A program made the translations under genes and the position numbers. A DNA stretch of 42,017 nucleotides. Origin: Ktedonobacteraceae bacterium. Lineage in GTDB: Bacteria > Chloroflexota > Ktedonobacteria > Ktedonobacterales > Ktedonobacteraceae. The notes beneath the pieces were generated by a model. The model was not told the origin of the DNA. It saw only the letters and a program-made list of their open reading frames with translations, and ran no database searches. This document shows, in pieces, positions 16,410-25,166 of the stretch (positions are counted from its first letter, which is position 1; each line of letters starts with the position of its first letter). The stretch is taken from the NCBI GenBank assembly GCA_019240835.1, contig JAFAXQ010000173.1, forward strand, positions 1 through 42,017. The letters run 5' to 3'.

Positions 16410-18167
16410 ATGCACTTTAACAAAAAATTTCTATCTGGACTTCTACCAATCTTTTTGTGCCTGATGGGTATGTTGTTCACGGCTTGTGGTGGTCCAAACA
16501 TCATCGGTGGCACAACAACGAAGGCACCTGCCAGCCAGCAAACTCTGCGCCTGGCCCTCAACATCTCGAACATCCCCACACTCGATCCAGGCCAGGCTAC
16601 AGACGCGATTTCCAGCGAAGTAATCTATCTCCTATTCACGGGTCTCGTGAAGCTAGACGACAAACTCAACATCAAGCCTCAACTCGCACAAACTTATAGC
16701 ATGTCTCCTGATGGCTTGACCTATACCTTTCATCTGAGACCACACTTGAAGTTCAGCGACGGAACACCGCTTACCTCCCAGGATGTCATTTATAGTATTG
16801 ACCGTGCGTTATCGCCCGAAATATCGAGCCTCAACGGGGTCTCGCTGACTTATCTAGGACTCATCAAAGATGCTGAAGGCCGCACAAGGCGGACAGTCAA
16901 GAGCCTCATCAACGACAGCCTCCTGGCTCCTGACCCCAACACCGTTATTATCAAGTTGAACAAAGCCACGGGTTACTTTCTGGACACACTCGCCTATCCA
17001 ACTTCCTATGTCGTGGAGAAGAGCGTGACCGACAAGTGGGGCTCCCAGTGGACCAATCACCTCTCCGACAATGGTGGGCAAGGCGGCGATGGTCCCTTCA
17101 AAGTCCAAAGCTACAACCCGAACACTGGTGTTAGTGTGATACCCAATGCCAACTATGAGCAGGCTCACCCGCAATTGCAGAAAATCAACATTTCTCTCTT
17201 TAAAGGCTCAGACCCCGAATATCAAGCGTACCAGGCAAACCAGATTGACAATACAATGATTCCTGTTGCCAACTTCCAGCAGGCAAAGACCCGCACCACT
17301 GAGTTCCGCGCCTTGCCTTCACTGCTTATCAGCTACATAGCGATGAACTATCTGGCCAAACCGTTCGACAACATCAAGATCCGCCAGGCATTTGAGCTAG
17401 CTCTCAACAGAGATGTGATTACCCAGGACGTGCTGAGAGGAGAATTTACGCCGTCTTGTCACATTGTGCCAGCAGGCATGCCAGGTTACAACCCGAAGCT
17501 CACGTGTCCCTTTGGAGCGCCAACCTCGGGTGACCCAGCCAAAGCCAAACAACTGTTTGCCGAAGGGTTGCAGGAAGAGGGATTAACACTTGCCACCTTC
17601 CCAAATATCACCCTCACTTCTCAGGCAGACCACCCTGATACCGACAATGCAATAACGACGGCTGAGCAAATGTGGAAGAATGTGCTGGGGGTGACCACCA
17701 TACACGAAAGCATATTGCAGTTCGGCCAGATAGTCCAGGCGGAAAGTAACACAACGGGCAAGACACCGGCGCAAGGCGGCTTGCAGATGTGGTATGCTAA
17801 CTGGGTTGCTGACTATCCCGACCCACAGGACTGGCTCACCCTGCAGTTCGGTGCAGGTTCGCCCAACAACGAGGTCAACTATGGCCAGAATACCAGTACC
17901 GATGCAGCCATCCAGCAACAGACGCAGCAGCAAATGGCTGCCGCCGATATTATGCCCAATGGACCAGCGCGCTACCAGGCATACAACGCGCCAGAGCAGC
18001 AAGCGGTCAACGACGTAGCCTGGTTATCTCTGTATCAAGCGCCTGGGGCTTATGGAGCGACCGGGGCCAACCTACGCAAACCGTATGTCTACGGTATCGT
18101 TGACAATGCCCTTGGAGTGTTTTGCGATCCCAACGACTGGGCAAACATCTACATCACGGTTCATTGA
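16410..18167 (+). CDS. Oligopeptide-binding lipoprotein of an ABC transporter (SBP_bac_5)
   Basis: This 585-residue family 5 solute-binding protein is paralogous to the one at 12107, sharing LKFSDGTPL.S.DV.YSIDRAL, NYLAKPFDNIKIRQAF and DYPDPQDWLTLQFGAG. The signal peptide ends in a lipobox (LFTACGG, Cys about residue 29), so the mature protein is anchored outside the membrane. AAAGGAG lies about 7 nt before the ATG, a better initiation site than its paralogue has. It immediately precedes the permease/ATPase genes and is probably their main binding protein, although those genes have a separate promoter at 18256. The 222-bp gap upstream is AT-rich with no promoter I trust. Confidence 0.93.
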   Translation: MHFNKKFLSGLLPIFLCLMGMLFTACGGPNIIGGTTTKAPASQQTLRLALNISNIPTLDPGQATDAISSEVIYLLFTGLVKLDDKLNIKPQLAQTYSMSPDGLTYTFHLRPHLKFSDGTPLTSQDVIYSIDRALSPEISSLNGVSLTYLGLIKDAEGRTRRTVKSLINDSLLAPDPNTVIIKLNKATGYFLDTLAYPTSYVVEKSVTDKWGSQWTNHLSDNGGQGGDGPFKVQSYNPNTGVSVIPNANYEQAHPQLQKINISLFKGSDPEYQAYQANQIDNTMIPVANFQQAKTRTTEFRALPSLLISYIAMNYLAKPFDNIKIRQAFELALNRDVITQDVLRGEFTPSCHIVPAGMPGYNPKLTCPFGAPTSGDPAKAKQLFAEGLQEEGLTLATFPNITLTSQADHPDTDNAITTAEQMWKNVLGVTTIHESILQFGQIVQAESNTTGKTPAQGGLQMWYANWVADYPDPQDWLTLQFGAGSPNNEVNYGQNTSTDAAIQQQTQQQMAAADIMPNGPARYQAYNAPEQQAVNDVAWLSLYQAPGAYGATGANLRKPYVYGIVDNALGVFCDPNDWANIYITVH

Positions 18168-18187
18168 GGCGAAGTGATACATTCCCA

Positions 18188-18221
18188 TCGGTAGGGGCAC
18201 AGTGAATCGGGCCCCTACCGA
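18188..18221. repeat. CGGTAGGGGC hairpin repeat
   Basis: TCGGTAGGGGC (18188-18198) and GCCCCTACCGA (18211-18221) are perfect 11-bp arms around a 12-nt loop. The arm tips match the large palindrome at 2934-3001. Lying 21 bp past the binding-protein stop and before the next promoter, it may also end that transcript. Confidence 0.7.
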
Positions 18222-18255
18222 GAACCGTGACGAATACCCAAGAGCATTTGTTAGC

Positions 18256-18284
18256 TTGACAATAGGACCTACTCCACATAAAAT
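18256..18284 (+). promoter_or_regulatory. Strong sigma-70 promoter for the permease/ATPase genes
   Basis: Perfect TTGACA (18256-18261), a 17-bp spacer and TAAAAT (18279-18284, 5 of 6). The start near 18291 gives a leader of about 70 nt. It allows the transporter core to be expressed independently of the binding protein just upstream. Confidence 0.75.
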
Positions 18285-18359
18285 ACATACAATCATTCCT
18301 TGAACCCCGGCAGAGGCACTCCGTCCCCTGCCCTTCGAAAGGCTGGTACAAGGCATAGC

Positions 18360-19319
18360 ATGCTTCAATTCCTAACAAAAAGGCTCATCGGCCTGTTATT
18401 TGTTATTCTAGGTGTTACCTTCCTGACGTTCATCATGGGGTACTTTGCCCCAGGCGACCCTATTGTCCAGTTATTGGGCCAGCACTTTTCCCCTGCAGAG
18501 TACCTGCAGCTCAAACGTGCGTACGGGTTGGACCTTCCCTGGTATCAGCAGTACTATAACTTTCTCAAGCATCTAGTTCAGTTCGACTTCGGCTATTCAT
18601 ACCAATATAAAAACCGCGCAGTCTGGGATATCCTCAAAGATGGCGTGCCAATCTCCGCCGAGTTGGGTCTGTGGGCACTCCTCATACAGGTGCTAGTGGG
18701 AGTGCCATTGGGCATCTTGTCTGCACTGAAAGCTAACTCCTGGTTCGACACTACAAATATGGGCGTCACGTTAGCCATCTATGCCGTGCCAGTCTTCGTA
18801 CTCGGCATTCTCGTGCAAGTGGCGATCGTCTGGCTAGATCAACATGTTGGCTTTGGCTGGCCTGCCGCAAACTGGGGCACTCCCTGGACGTACACCTGGT
18901 CAGACATACAGTTTAAACTCTTCCCCATTCTCGTCTACGCCGCGACAGGAGTAGCCTACTTTGCTCGCCTCGCACGCACGAGCATGTTAGAAGCCTTGCG
19001 CCAAGATTACGTGCGAACCGCTCGTGCCAAAGGTATGACTGAACGCGTAGTCGTCTACCGTCACACGTTCCGCAACATCCTGCTACCCATCATCACCTAC
19101 CTTGGCTATACCATCAGTTTTCTCGTTGCGGGCGCTTTTTTTATTGAACTTATCTTCAATATCCCAGGAATCGCCGATATTACCTTGTTATCCATCCAAA
19201 ATCTGGATTATCCAGTCATTCAGGCCACAACGATCTTGTTAGCAGTTGTAGTCGTACTAGGGAATTTGCTGGCAGACATCCTCTATACAGTTGTTGATCC
19301 ACGCATTAAGGTTGCATAG
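18360..19319 (+). CDS. Peptide ABC transporter permease, DppB/OppB type
   Basis: This inner-membrane permease starts with the family hallmark LTKRLIGLLFVILGVTFLTF and has about six membrane helices. The EAA-like loop that contacts the ATPase reads YVRTARAKGMTERVVVYRHTFRN, followed by LLPIITYLG. An ATG at 18360 has AAGG 6 nt upstream; the longer frame from 18300 would place 20 extra charged residues before the membrane segment. It is the first of four closely spaced genes and pairs with the permease at 19334. Substrate is probably di- or oligopeptides, but specificity cannot be read from sequence. Confidence 0.93.
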   Translation: MLQFLTKRLIGLLFVILGVTFLTFIMGYFAPGDPIVQLLGQHFSPAEYLQLKRAYGLDLPWYQQYYNFLKHLVQFDFGYSYQYKNRAVWDILKDGVPISAELGLWALLIQVLVGVPLGILSALKANSWFDTTNMGVTLAIYAVPVFVLGILVQVAIVWLDQHVGFGWPAANWGTPWTYTWSDIQFKLFPILVYAATGVAYFARLARTSMLEALRQDYVRTARAKGMTERVVVYRHTFRNILLPIITYLGYTISFLVAGAFFIELIFNIPGIADITLLSIQNLDYPVIQATTILLAVVVVLGNLLADILYTVVDPRIKVA

Positions 19320-19333
19320 GAGAGAGTTGACAG

Positions 19334-20425
19334 ATGGATATACAAGATCAGAGCTCGGAAAGCGCCTCTCCTGGCGTGATGCTGCCAGATACTACGCTGG
19401 CACCAGTGCTACTCACACCTGATGCAGTACCTTACGCTATCGAAGGGGACCGGACGTACAAAAAGCCAAGTTCTCCATTACAAGACTCGCTACGGCGGCT
19501 ACGACGTGATAAACGTGCGATGGTGAGTATAGGGGTGATTGTGTCCTTTATCGTGCTAGCGCTGATTGGCCCACCTATCTATCAGCACATTGGTGGGCCA
19601 TATCACAGCAACTTGAATGGTGTCGTCGGCCCAAGTCAATATCACAGCTTCTCTTATCAGGAACTGGGGCAGAACACTCAGGATCAACTCCCTTCCGCGC
19701 ACAACTGGCTCGGTACTGATGAAATTGGGCGCGACATTCTCGCTCGCTTGATGCAGGGTCTACTCATCTCATTAGCCGTAGCCGTGGTAGTAGAAGTAGT
19801 GGATATCGTGCTAGGTGTGCTTATAGGCGTTCTTGCTGGCTATTATGGTGGGTGGATCGATCAACTGCTGGCACGTTTTACCGATCTCATGTTTGCCTTT
19901 CCCGGGTTGCTGTTCGTCATACTCATCGCAGGTATTTTTGGCAACTGGGCTGATACAAATCTGAGTAAAATTCCGCTAGTTGGTCCAAATGGCAACGCAC
20001 GCTTACTGCTTGTCTCTGTAGCGCTTGCCTTCACCACGTGGCCGCTTATGGCACGCTATGTCCGAGGTCAGACGCTGCAACTCAAGGAACAACAATTCAT
20101 TGAGGCAGCTCGCAGTTCAGGAACCAGTAGCTGGGGCATCATCACGCACCATATCATCCCTAACTTGTTTAGCCTTGTGATCGTTGTGGCAACCCTTGAT
20201 ATCTCTAACACCATTATTGGTGAAGCCGGTATCAGTTTCCTGGGATTAGGCGTACAGGCTCCAGGTTCCAGTATAGGGCTTATGATTTTTGCTGGATCTC
20301 ATTTTGTAGATACACACCCTTGGGAAGTTCTCGTTCCCTGTTGTGCGTTAGCGGCTATCGTGCTCGCCTTCTCCTTCCTAGGCGATGGTTTGCGCGATGC
20401 CTTCGACCCAAAGTCAAAAGATTAG
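19334..20425 (+). CDS. Peptide ABC transporter permease, DppC/OppC type
   Basis: The 363-residue partner permease has a long cytoplasmic N-terminus (about 65 residues). Next come a membrane helix (MVSIGVIVSFIVLALIGPPI), the family signature HNWLGTDEIGRDILARLMQG, about five more helices and the ATPase-contact loop (YVRGQTLQLKEQQFIEAARS). The ending FNFLGDGLRDAFDP-type motif is present (SFLGDGLRDAFDPKS). AGGAG lies about 11 nt before the ATG, overlapping the end of the preceding gene. It would form the heterodimeric pore with the 18360 product. Confidence 0.93.
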   Translation: MDIQDQSSESASPGVMLPDTTLAPVLLTPDAVPYAIEGDRTYKKPSSPLQDSLRRLRRDKRAMVSIGVIVSFIVLALIGPPIYQHIGGPYHSNLNGVVGPSQYHSFSYQELGQNTQDQLPSAHNWLGTDEIGRDILARLMQGLLISLAVAVVVEVVDIVLGVLIGVLAGYYGGWIDQLLARFTDLMFAFPGLLFVILIAGIFGNWADTNLSKIPLVGPNGNARLLLVSVALAFTTWPLMARYVRGQTLQLKEQQFIEAARSSGTSSWGIITHHIIPNLFSLVIVVATLDISNTIIGEAGISFLGLGVQAPGSSIGLMIFAGSHFVDTHPWEVLVPCCALAAIVLAFSFLGDGLRDAFDPKSKD

Positions 20426-20443
20426 CAAGCGGAGAAATAGATC

Positions 20444-21421
20444 ATGTCAGCAAAGTTACTGGAAGTAACCAACTTGAAAACCTACTTCTTTACACGTAGC
20501 GGTGTAGTCAAGGCGGTTGACGATGTTTCGTTTGCGATGCAGCCTGGCCAAAGGTTGGGAGTGGTGGGAGAGAGTGGTTGTGGCAAGAGCGTTACCGCCC
20601 TTTCCGTGATGCGCCTGATTGCCAGCCCTCCCGGCAAAATTGTCGGCGGCGAGATCAACTTCAATGGCGAAGACATTCTGGAGAAGAGTCAAGTCGAGCT
20701 AACCGATATACGCGGTAGCAAGATTTCCATGATCTTCCAAGACCCGATGACCTCGCTGAACCCCGTGTTTAACGTGGGGTTTCAGATTGCCGAGACGGTG
20801 AAACGTCACCGCAAGGATCTGAGCAATGAGCAGGCGTGGCGACGGGCCGTAGAGATGCTCGACTTGGTACGTATTCCAGACGCCAAACGTCGTGCAAAAA
20901 ACTATCCACACGAGTTCAGCGGCGGCATGCGTCAACGCGTCATGATTGCTATTGCCCTGGTGTGCAATCCGCAATTATTGATCGCCGACGAGCCAACAAC
21001 AGCACTAGACGTGACGATCCAGGCACAAGTTCTCGAACTGATGAAAGGGCTTTCGCACGAGTTCAGCACTGCTTTGATGCTCATTACCCACGATCTGGGT
21101 GTTGTAGCTGGCATGTGCCAGCACGTGAACGTGATGTATGCAGGGCATGTGGTGGAATCGGCACCAGTGCAGCAAATTTTCGAGACACCTGCGCATCCAT
21201 ATACGGTGGGGCTGCTGCAATCTCTTCCTCGCTTGAATGAGCGGCGTGGCAGCAAACTGACACCGATCAAGGGACAGCCACCCGATCTGACAAACCCTCC
21301 TGCTAGTTGCTCTTACGCTCCACGTTGCCCTAAGGTGCAGAGCCGTTGCCGTAAGGAGCGACCGCAGTTGATGCGCGTTGGTCGTGGCGAGCAAGAAGCC
21401 GCTTGCTTCTATCCAAACTAG
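20444..21421 (+). CDS. Peptide ABC transporter ATPase, DppD/OppD type
   Basis: This cytoplasmic ATPase carries Walker [10 protein letters not shown]-loop QDPMTSLNP, signature FSGGMRQR and Walker [14 protein letters not shown]. The C-terminal oligopeptide-transporter extension has the Cys-rich pattern [14 protein letters not shown]...ACF, which in related DppD proteins binds a [4Fe-4S] cluster. It sits 18 bp after the permease gene and 14 bp before the second ATPase, with which it should form the nucleotide-binding heterodimer. Confidence 0.94.
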   Translation: MSAKLLEVTNLKTYFFTRSGVVKAVDDVSFAMQPGQRLGVVGESGCGKSVTALSVMRLIASPPGKIVGGEINFNGEDILEKSQVELTDIRGSKISMIFQDPMTSLNPVFNVGFQIAETVKRHRKDLSNEQAWRRAVEMLDLVRIPDAKRRAKNYPHEFSGGMRQRVMIAIALVCNPQLLIADEPTTALDVTIQAQVLELMKGLSHEFSTALMLITHDLGVVAGMCQHVNVMYAGHVVESAPVQQIFETPAHPYTVGLLQSLPRLNERRGSKLTPIKGQPPDLTNPPASCSYAPRCPKVQSRCRKERPQLMRVGRGEQEAACFYPN

Positions 21422-21435
21422 GCAAGAGGAAAGAT

Positions 21436-22443
21436 ATGCTACAACAAGTTGAAACGGCCACTGAGAAGGGGTCAGCTCTGATAGCGGTCAAGGGCCTAAA
21501 GGTGTACTTCCCCATCAACAAAGGGCTTCTTGCTCGCACAGCCAATCATGTAAAGGCGGTTGACGGCGTCGACCTGTTCGTGCGTCGCGGCGAGACACTG
21601 GGCCTAGTGGGTGAGAGCGGCTGCGGGAAATCGACAACGGGACGGGCCATCCTACAACTGATCAAGCCGACAGCAGGCAGCATCAAGTTCAACGGGCAGG
21701 AACTGACGACGCTTGCGCCCTCTTCTATACGGCAGATGAGGGCCGAGATGCAGATGGTGTTCCAGGATCCCTGCGGTTCACTCGACCCGCGTTACACTGT
21801 TGGGCAAATTGTTGCCGAGCCGTTGCAAAACTTCAGGCGTGGGAATGCGCAAGAGATGAGAGAGCAGGTTGCAGAGCTGTTGCAGACAGTAGGTATCGAC
21901 CCGGCGTATAGAAACCGTTTCCCACACGAATTCAGTGGTGGTCAGCGTCAACGCATCGGTATTGCACGTGCGCTTGCATTGCGCCCTTCTTTCATTGTGG
22001 CAGACGAACCGGTGTCGGCACTCGATGTATCGATTCAAGCCCAGGTGCTCAACCTGCTGCAAGAGCTACAAGGCAAGTTCGGGCTTACCTATCTGTTCGT
22101 GGCCCACAACCTCTCGGTAGTGAAGCACATCAGTGATCGTGTAGCGGTGATGTACTTGGGGCGGGTTGTTGAATTAGCTAAAAGTGAGCATCTCTACGAG
22201 ACACCATTGCATCCCTACTCGCAGGCGTTGCTTTCAGCCATTCCCGTACCAGATCCACGGATTGAAGCTCGTCGCAAACGTATCATCCTTGAAGGCGATG
22301 TTCCCAGCCCCGTTAATCCCCCAAGTGGTTGTCCTTTCCACCCACGCTGTTGGAAAGCACAGGCAATTTGTCGTGAGGTTATTCCACCGCTGGAAGAAAA
22401 GCAGCCCGACCACTACGCAGCTTGCCACTTCCCAGGACGGTAA
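21436..22443 (+). CDS. Peptide ABC transporter ATPase, DppF/OppF type
   Basis: Second ATPase subunit, about 335 residues: Walker [14 protein letters not shown]-loop [10 protein letters not shown], signature [15 protein letters not shown], Walker [14 protein letters not shown]. The family's C-terminal Cys motif CPFHPRC...C is present. ATG 21436 follows AGAGGAAAG; the longer frame from 21403 overlaps the upstream gene and is rejected. It is the last gene of the transport operon. Confidence 0.94.
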   Translation: MLQQVETATEKGSALIAVKGLKVYFPINKGLLARTANHVKAVDGVDLFVRRGETLGLVGESGCGKSTTGRAILQLIKPTAGSIKFNGQELTTLAPSSIRQMRAEMQMVFQDPCGSLDPRYTVGQIVAEPLQNFRRGNAQEMREQVAELLQTVGIDPAYRNRFPHEFSGGQRQRIGIARALALRPSFIVADEPVSALDVSIQAQVLNLLQELQGKFGLTYLFVAHNLSVVKHISDRVAVMYLGRVVELAKSEHLYETPLHPYSQALLSAIPVPDPRIEARRKRIILEGDVPSPVNPPSGCPFHPRCWKAQAICREVIPPLEEKQPDHYAACHFPGR

Positions 22444-22478
22444 TATGCAACTAGCGTACTCGCCTTTGCTGCGTTCGT

Positions 22479-22519
22479 GCTCCGCGACTTGTGCATCGCC
22501 CTGCACGACTATGCGGAGC
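22479..22519. terminator. Possible hairpin at the end of the transporter operon
   Basis: GCTCCGC (22479-22485) pairs with GCGGAGC (22513-22519), and an inner GTGCA/TGCAC stem stacks within. It lies between convergent genes, 36 bp past the ATPase stop. There is no T-tract in either direction, so its terminator role is weakly supported. Confidence 0.3.
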
Positions 22520-22563
22520 TTGTCGAAAGTCCTCGCCCGGGGTGGTCGAGAACGTTGCGCAGT

Positions 22564-23310
22564 CTAAGGGTGCGGTGGCGTGATCTGGTCGGGGTCTATT
22601 CCTAATGAGCGCAATTTCTCAGCCAGAGCGTCAGCACGTTGTTTTTCTGCACGTCTGGCCTCAGCTTCTGCGTCAGCGCGTTGCTTCTGGGTCTCAGTCT
22701 GCAGGGCTTGTGCTTCATCCTGCGTCAGACGGAGGTGCTCAGTGCTGTCATAGAGGCGCAGATCGGCGTCATCCGGCACCAAAAAGCTCTCCAGGTGCAT
22801 GCTCCACAGTCGCCCCTCTGAGTCTAGGGGCAGGGCATGCATGCTACGGCTGGCTCGGTCCAGTCGCCACCCAAACAGGCGACGCCCATCTCGCCTGAGT
22901 ACTGGCTCATTGGGGTCATAGGCAAAATACTCTTCCACCCCCATCGCTGCATACTTGATTGGCTTCTCCTGCAGGTCTATGCTCCAGGTTTCTTCTGAAG
23001 CAATCTCGATGACCACGTGGGGCGCTGGCCCCGTCTTGCCGACCCGCCAACTGCGCACCCGACCCACCTCGACGCCTTTGATCACGGCAATATCAGGAGC
23101 GACTGGATACTCTTTCCTATAGGCTGTCTGATAGAAGTTGAGATTGTAATACAGGCGAGAGCGTTGCCCGGCAAACAGCATGCTCAAGACGCCCCTGAGA
23201 TAATAGACCAGCGTGCTATGATCTTCGGTTTCCCCCATCAAGTCCTCCTCGGTGGGGTGCAGATCGTAGTAGTAGTAGGCTCCCTCGTCGTGTCGTAGTC
23301 GTTCGGCCAT
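22564..23310 (-). CDS. Uma2-family endonuclease-fold protein with coiled-coil tail
   Basis: This 248-residue Uma2/DUF820 protein has Asp73 in APDIAV, Glu102 in PHVVIEIASEE and Lys116 in the DLQEKPIKYA segment, followed by GVEEYFAYDP. Residues about 205-240 form an Ala/Glu/Arg-rich coiled coil (QKQRADAEAEARRAEKQRAD), a tail often seen in cyanobacterial and Chloroflexota members. ATG at 23310 has AAGGAG 8-9 nt upstream; the longer frame up to 23610 runs through the promoter and is rejected. Its N-terminus differs from the 229-795 paralogue, so the two are not recent duplicates. Confidence 0.87.
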   Translation of the reverse strand: MAERLRHDEGAYYYYDLHPTEEDLMGETEDHSTLVYYLRGVLSMLFAGQRSRLYYNLNFYQTAYRKEYPVAPDIAVIKGVEVGRVRSWRVGKTGPAPHVVIEIASEETWSIDLQEKPIKYAAMGVEEYFAYDPNEPVLRRDGRRLFGWRLDRASRSMHALPLDSEGRLWSMHLESFLVPDDADLRLYDSTEHLRLTQDEAQALQTETQKQRADAEAEARRAEKQRADALAEKLRSLGIDPDQITPPHP

Positions 23311-23425
23311 CGCATGCTCTCCTTGTGGGCTATCGTCACTTGCTACGTTGCCTCTGCCCCATCCTTTTGATACTGTGAAGCCCTCTGCCTCTCTAGCGGA
23401 TCGACAGTTCTCTGCTGCTGAGTCT

Positions 23426-23454
23426 ATATTACCACACCTTCGGGATGACCGCAA
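23426..23454 (-). promoter_or_regulatory. Promoter of the second Uma2 gene
   Basis: On the minus strand TTGCGG (23454-23449), 17 bp, TAATAT (23431-23426) with TGG before the -10. It is divergent from the lipA promoter about 20 bp away. The leader would be about 110 nt. Confidence 0.45.
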
Positions 23455-23471
23455 GCTTCTCGTTCGTCTAC

Positions 23472-23501
23472 TTGACACCCTTTCTTGCAACATGTTAGCA
23501 T
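23472..23501 (+). promoter_or_regulatory. Promoter of lipA
   Basis: Perfect TTGACA (23472-23477), 18-bp spacer, TAGCAT (23496-23501, 4 of 6) with a TGT extension. The start near 23508 gives a leader of about 45 nt to the ATG at 23555. Confidence 0.6.
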
Positions 23502-23554
23502 GAGGTAGAGACACAAGGCCATTGCAACATGGATGTAGAATAAGGAAAGAAATT

Positions 23555-24433
23555 ATGGCGACTATAACCCCAGAGCGCCGCCCCGAGTGGCTCAGAGTGC
23601 GCCCCCCCAAGGGAGAAAACTATCAGTATTTGAAACAGTTGATGCGCAGCCAATCTCTGCACACAGTCTGCGAAGAGGCGCGTTGCCCAAATATTGGCGA
23701 ATGTTGGGGACAGAAAACGGCAACCTTCATGATTCTAGGACGCGTGTGTACACGCAGTTGTGGCTTCTGCGCGGTGGAGACAGGTCGCCCGTCTGGCCTA
23801 GATTGGGAGGAGCCAAAGCGCGTCGCAGAGGCTGTACAGGCTATGGACTTGCGCCATGCCGTCGTGACCTCGGTCAACCGCGACGAATTAAAAGATGGGG
23901 GCGCGGCAGTCTTTGCGGCTACTATTCGCTGGATTCGCCGCCTGAATCCGCAGTGCAAAGTGGAGGTGCTGACGCCAGACTTCAAGGGTGTCTACGATGC
24001 CTTACGCGTCGTGATGGAGGCACAGCCCGACGTCTATAATCACAACGTCGAGACTATCCCCAGGCTCTACAAGCGCGTTCGCCCTCAGGCAGTGTACACG
24101 CGCTCGCTGCAGGTGCTCAAGTGGGCCAAGCAGATGTATCCTAACGCCCCCACGAAGTCTGGCTTTATGCTGGGTCTGGGTGAGACATGGGATGAGGTGA
24201 TCGAGGTCATGCACGACTTGCGTGAGCACGATGTCGATATCCTCACCATCGGCCAGTACCTACGCCCATCCTTGCACCACCTGCCTATTGAGCGCTATGT
24301 TCCCCTAGAGGAGTTCACCGCGCTCAAGGCTGCAGGAAAAAAGATGGGTTTCCGCCACGTCGCCTCGGGGCCATTTGTACGCAGCTCCTATCACGCACGC
24401 GAACAGGCAGGAGATGCAGGATGCAGTTCCTAG
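23555..24433 (+). CDS. lipA: Lipoyl synthase
   Basis: Radical SAM enzyme inserting two sulfurs into protein-bound octanoyl chains to make lipoyl cofactor. Auxiliary cluster cysteines are Cys39, Cys44 and Cys50 ([12 protein letters not shown]); the radical SAM cluster is Cys65-x3-Cys69-x2-Cys72 (CTRSCGFC); the C-terminal RSSY motif that ligates the auxiliary cluster is present. At 292 residues it has normal family length. ATG 23555 has AAGGAAAG upstream; the frame from 23522 is rejected. No lipB or lplA is adjacent. It converges on the globin gene, the stops being only 6 bp apart. Confidence 0.96.
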   Translation: MATITPERRPEWLRVRPPKGENYQYLKQLMRSQSLHTVCEEARCPNIGECWGQKTATFMILGRVCTRSCGFCAVETGRPSGLDWEEPKRVAEAVQAMDLRHAVVTSVNRDELKDGGAAVFAATIRWIRRLNPQCKVEVLTPDFKGVYDALRVVMEAQPDVYNHNVETIPRLYKRVRPQAVYTRSLQVLKWAKQMYPNAPTKSGFMLGLGETWDEVIEVMHDLREHDVDILTIGQYLRPSLHHLPIERYVPLEEFTALKAAGKKMGFRHVASGPFVRSSYHAREQAGDAGCSS

Positions 24434-24439
24434 CCCTTG

Positions 24440-24853
24440 CTAAACAGGCAGTGCTTGACCAGCGCCTTCCAACATTTTGCTAGCAACCACAGTCAAGGCT
24501 TCAGTCCAGGCGTCTTGCATCTCAGGAGTGAAATCAGGCCCAAGGTCGGACGCGAATGTCTCTAGTAGTACCTTAGCTACGATGGGATAATGTGCTGGTT
24601 GTGCCCCCAACTCTTGATGCTTACGACCGAGCATGTGTAGTGTGTCAACAAGAGAGGGGTCGTTACCCTCAACTGCACTGATAACTACTGCAAGCGTATC
24701 GGCCAACTTCTGCTCTTGTTTTTGCATATCAAGAGGGAAGAGCGCCCGAACGGAGGGGTAATACTGGAACAGGCGGACGTAGAAGAGGTGCGTGAACCGA
24801 TATCTATCAGCATCAACCATATTCCAACTCTGCCTTAATAGTGCTGCGTTCAT
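24440..24853 (-). CDS. Single-domain bacterial globin
   Basis: A 137-residue haem protein of the flavohaemoglobin/Vitreoscilla type without the reductase domain. Proximal His79 is in GRKHQELGAQPAHYPIV, and the B10 Tyr25 in LFYVRLFQYYPSVRALF is typical of oxygen/NO-handling globins. The length equals that of a globin domain alone, so electrons must come from elsewhere. AAGGAG lies about 9 nt before the ATG, and an extended -10 promoter is at 24938-24946. Likely roles are NO dioxygenation or oxygen binding; this cannot be settled from sequence. Confidence 0.9.
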   Translation of the reverse strand: MNAALLRQSWNMVDADRYRFTHLFYVRLFQYYPSVRALFPLDMQKQEQKLADTLAVVISAVEGNDPSLVDTLHMLGRKHQELGAQPAHYPIVAKVLLETFASDLGPDFTPEMQDAWTEALTVVASKMLEGAGQALPV

Positions 24854-24937
24854 CTTGGTAACTCCTTACTGCAAGGCAACCACACATAAGATACATCCAT
24901 GCACTGTATGATATGCACAAAATCATTGTACGACTAA

Positions 24938-24946
24938 AGTATAGCA
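24938..24946 (-). promoter_or_regulatory. Extended -10 promoter of the globin gene
   Basis: Minus strand TGCTATACT, identical to the motif at 13857-13865; a weak TTTGCT occupies the -35 position with a 17-bp spacer. The start near 24931 gives a leader of about 78 nt. The remainder of 24854-25166 is AT-rich and shows nothing else. Confidence 0.45.
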
Positions 24947-25166
24947 TTCGGGCATTCAGAAGCAAAATGACGAAATAAACGATATTTTGCCACTATATAT
25001 TAGGCTTTTTGCACAATAAATGCTGTGTTTGGAGAAGCGGTGAGCATTTTAGCAAGATGAAATTGCAGACATAGCTGTAGTAAGAGAAACAGAAGCGGTA
25101 TCTCAGATTTACTTATTGGGCATAATATACAAGTCATTGAAAAGCGCATAGCCCTTCCAATGGTTT

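Noticed and set aside
22567-23298. Plus-strand frames inside the second Uma2 gene
   Set aside because: These are antisense shadows of a gene with clear family motifs; no independent start signals.
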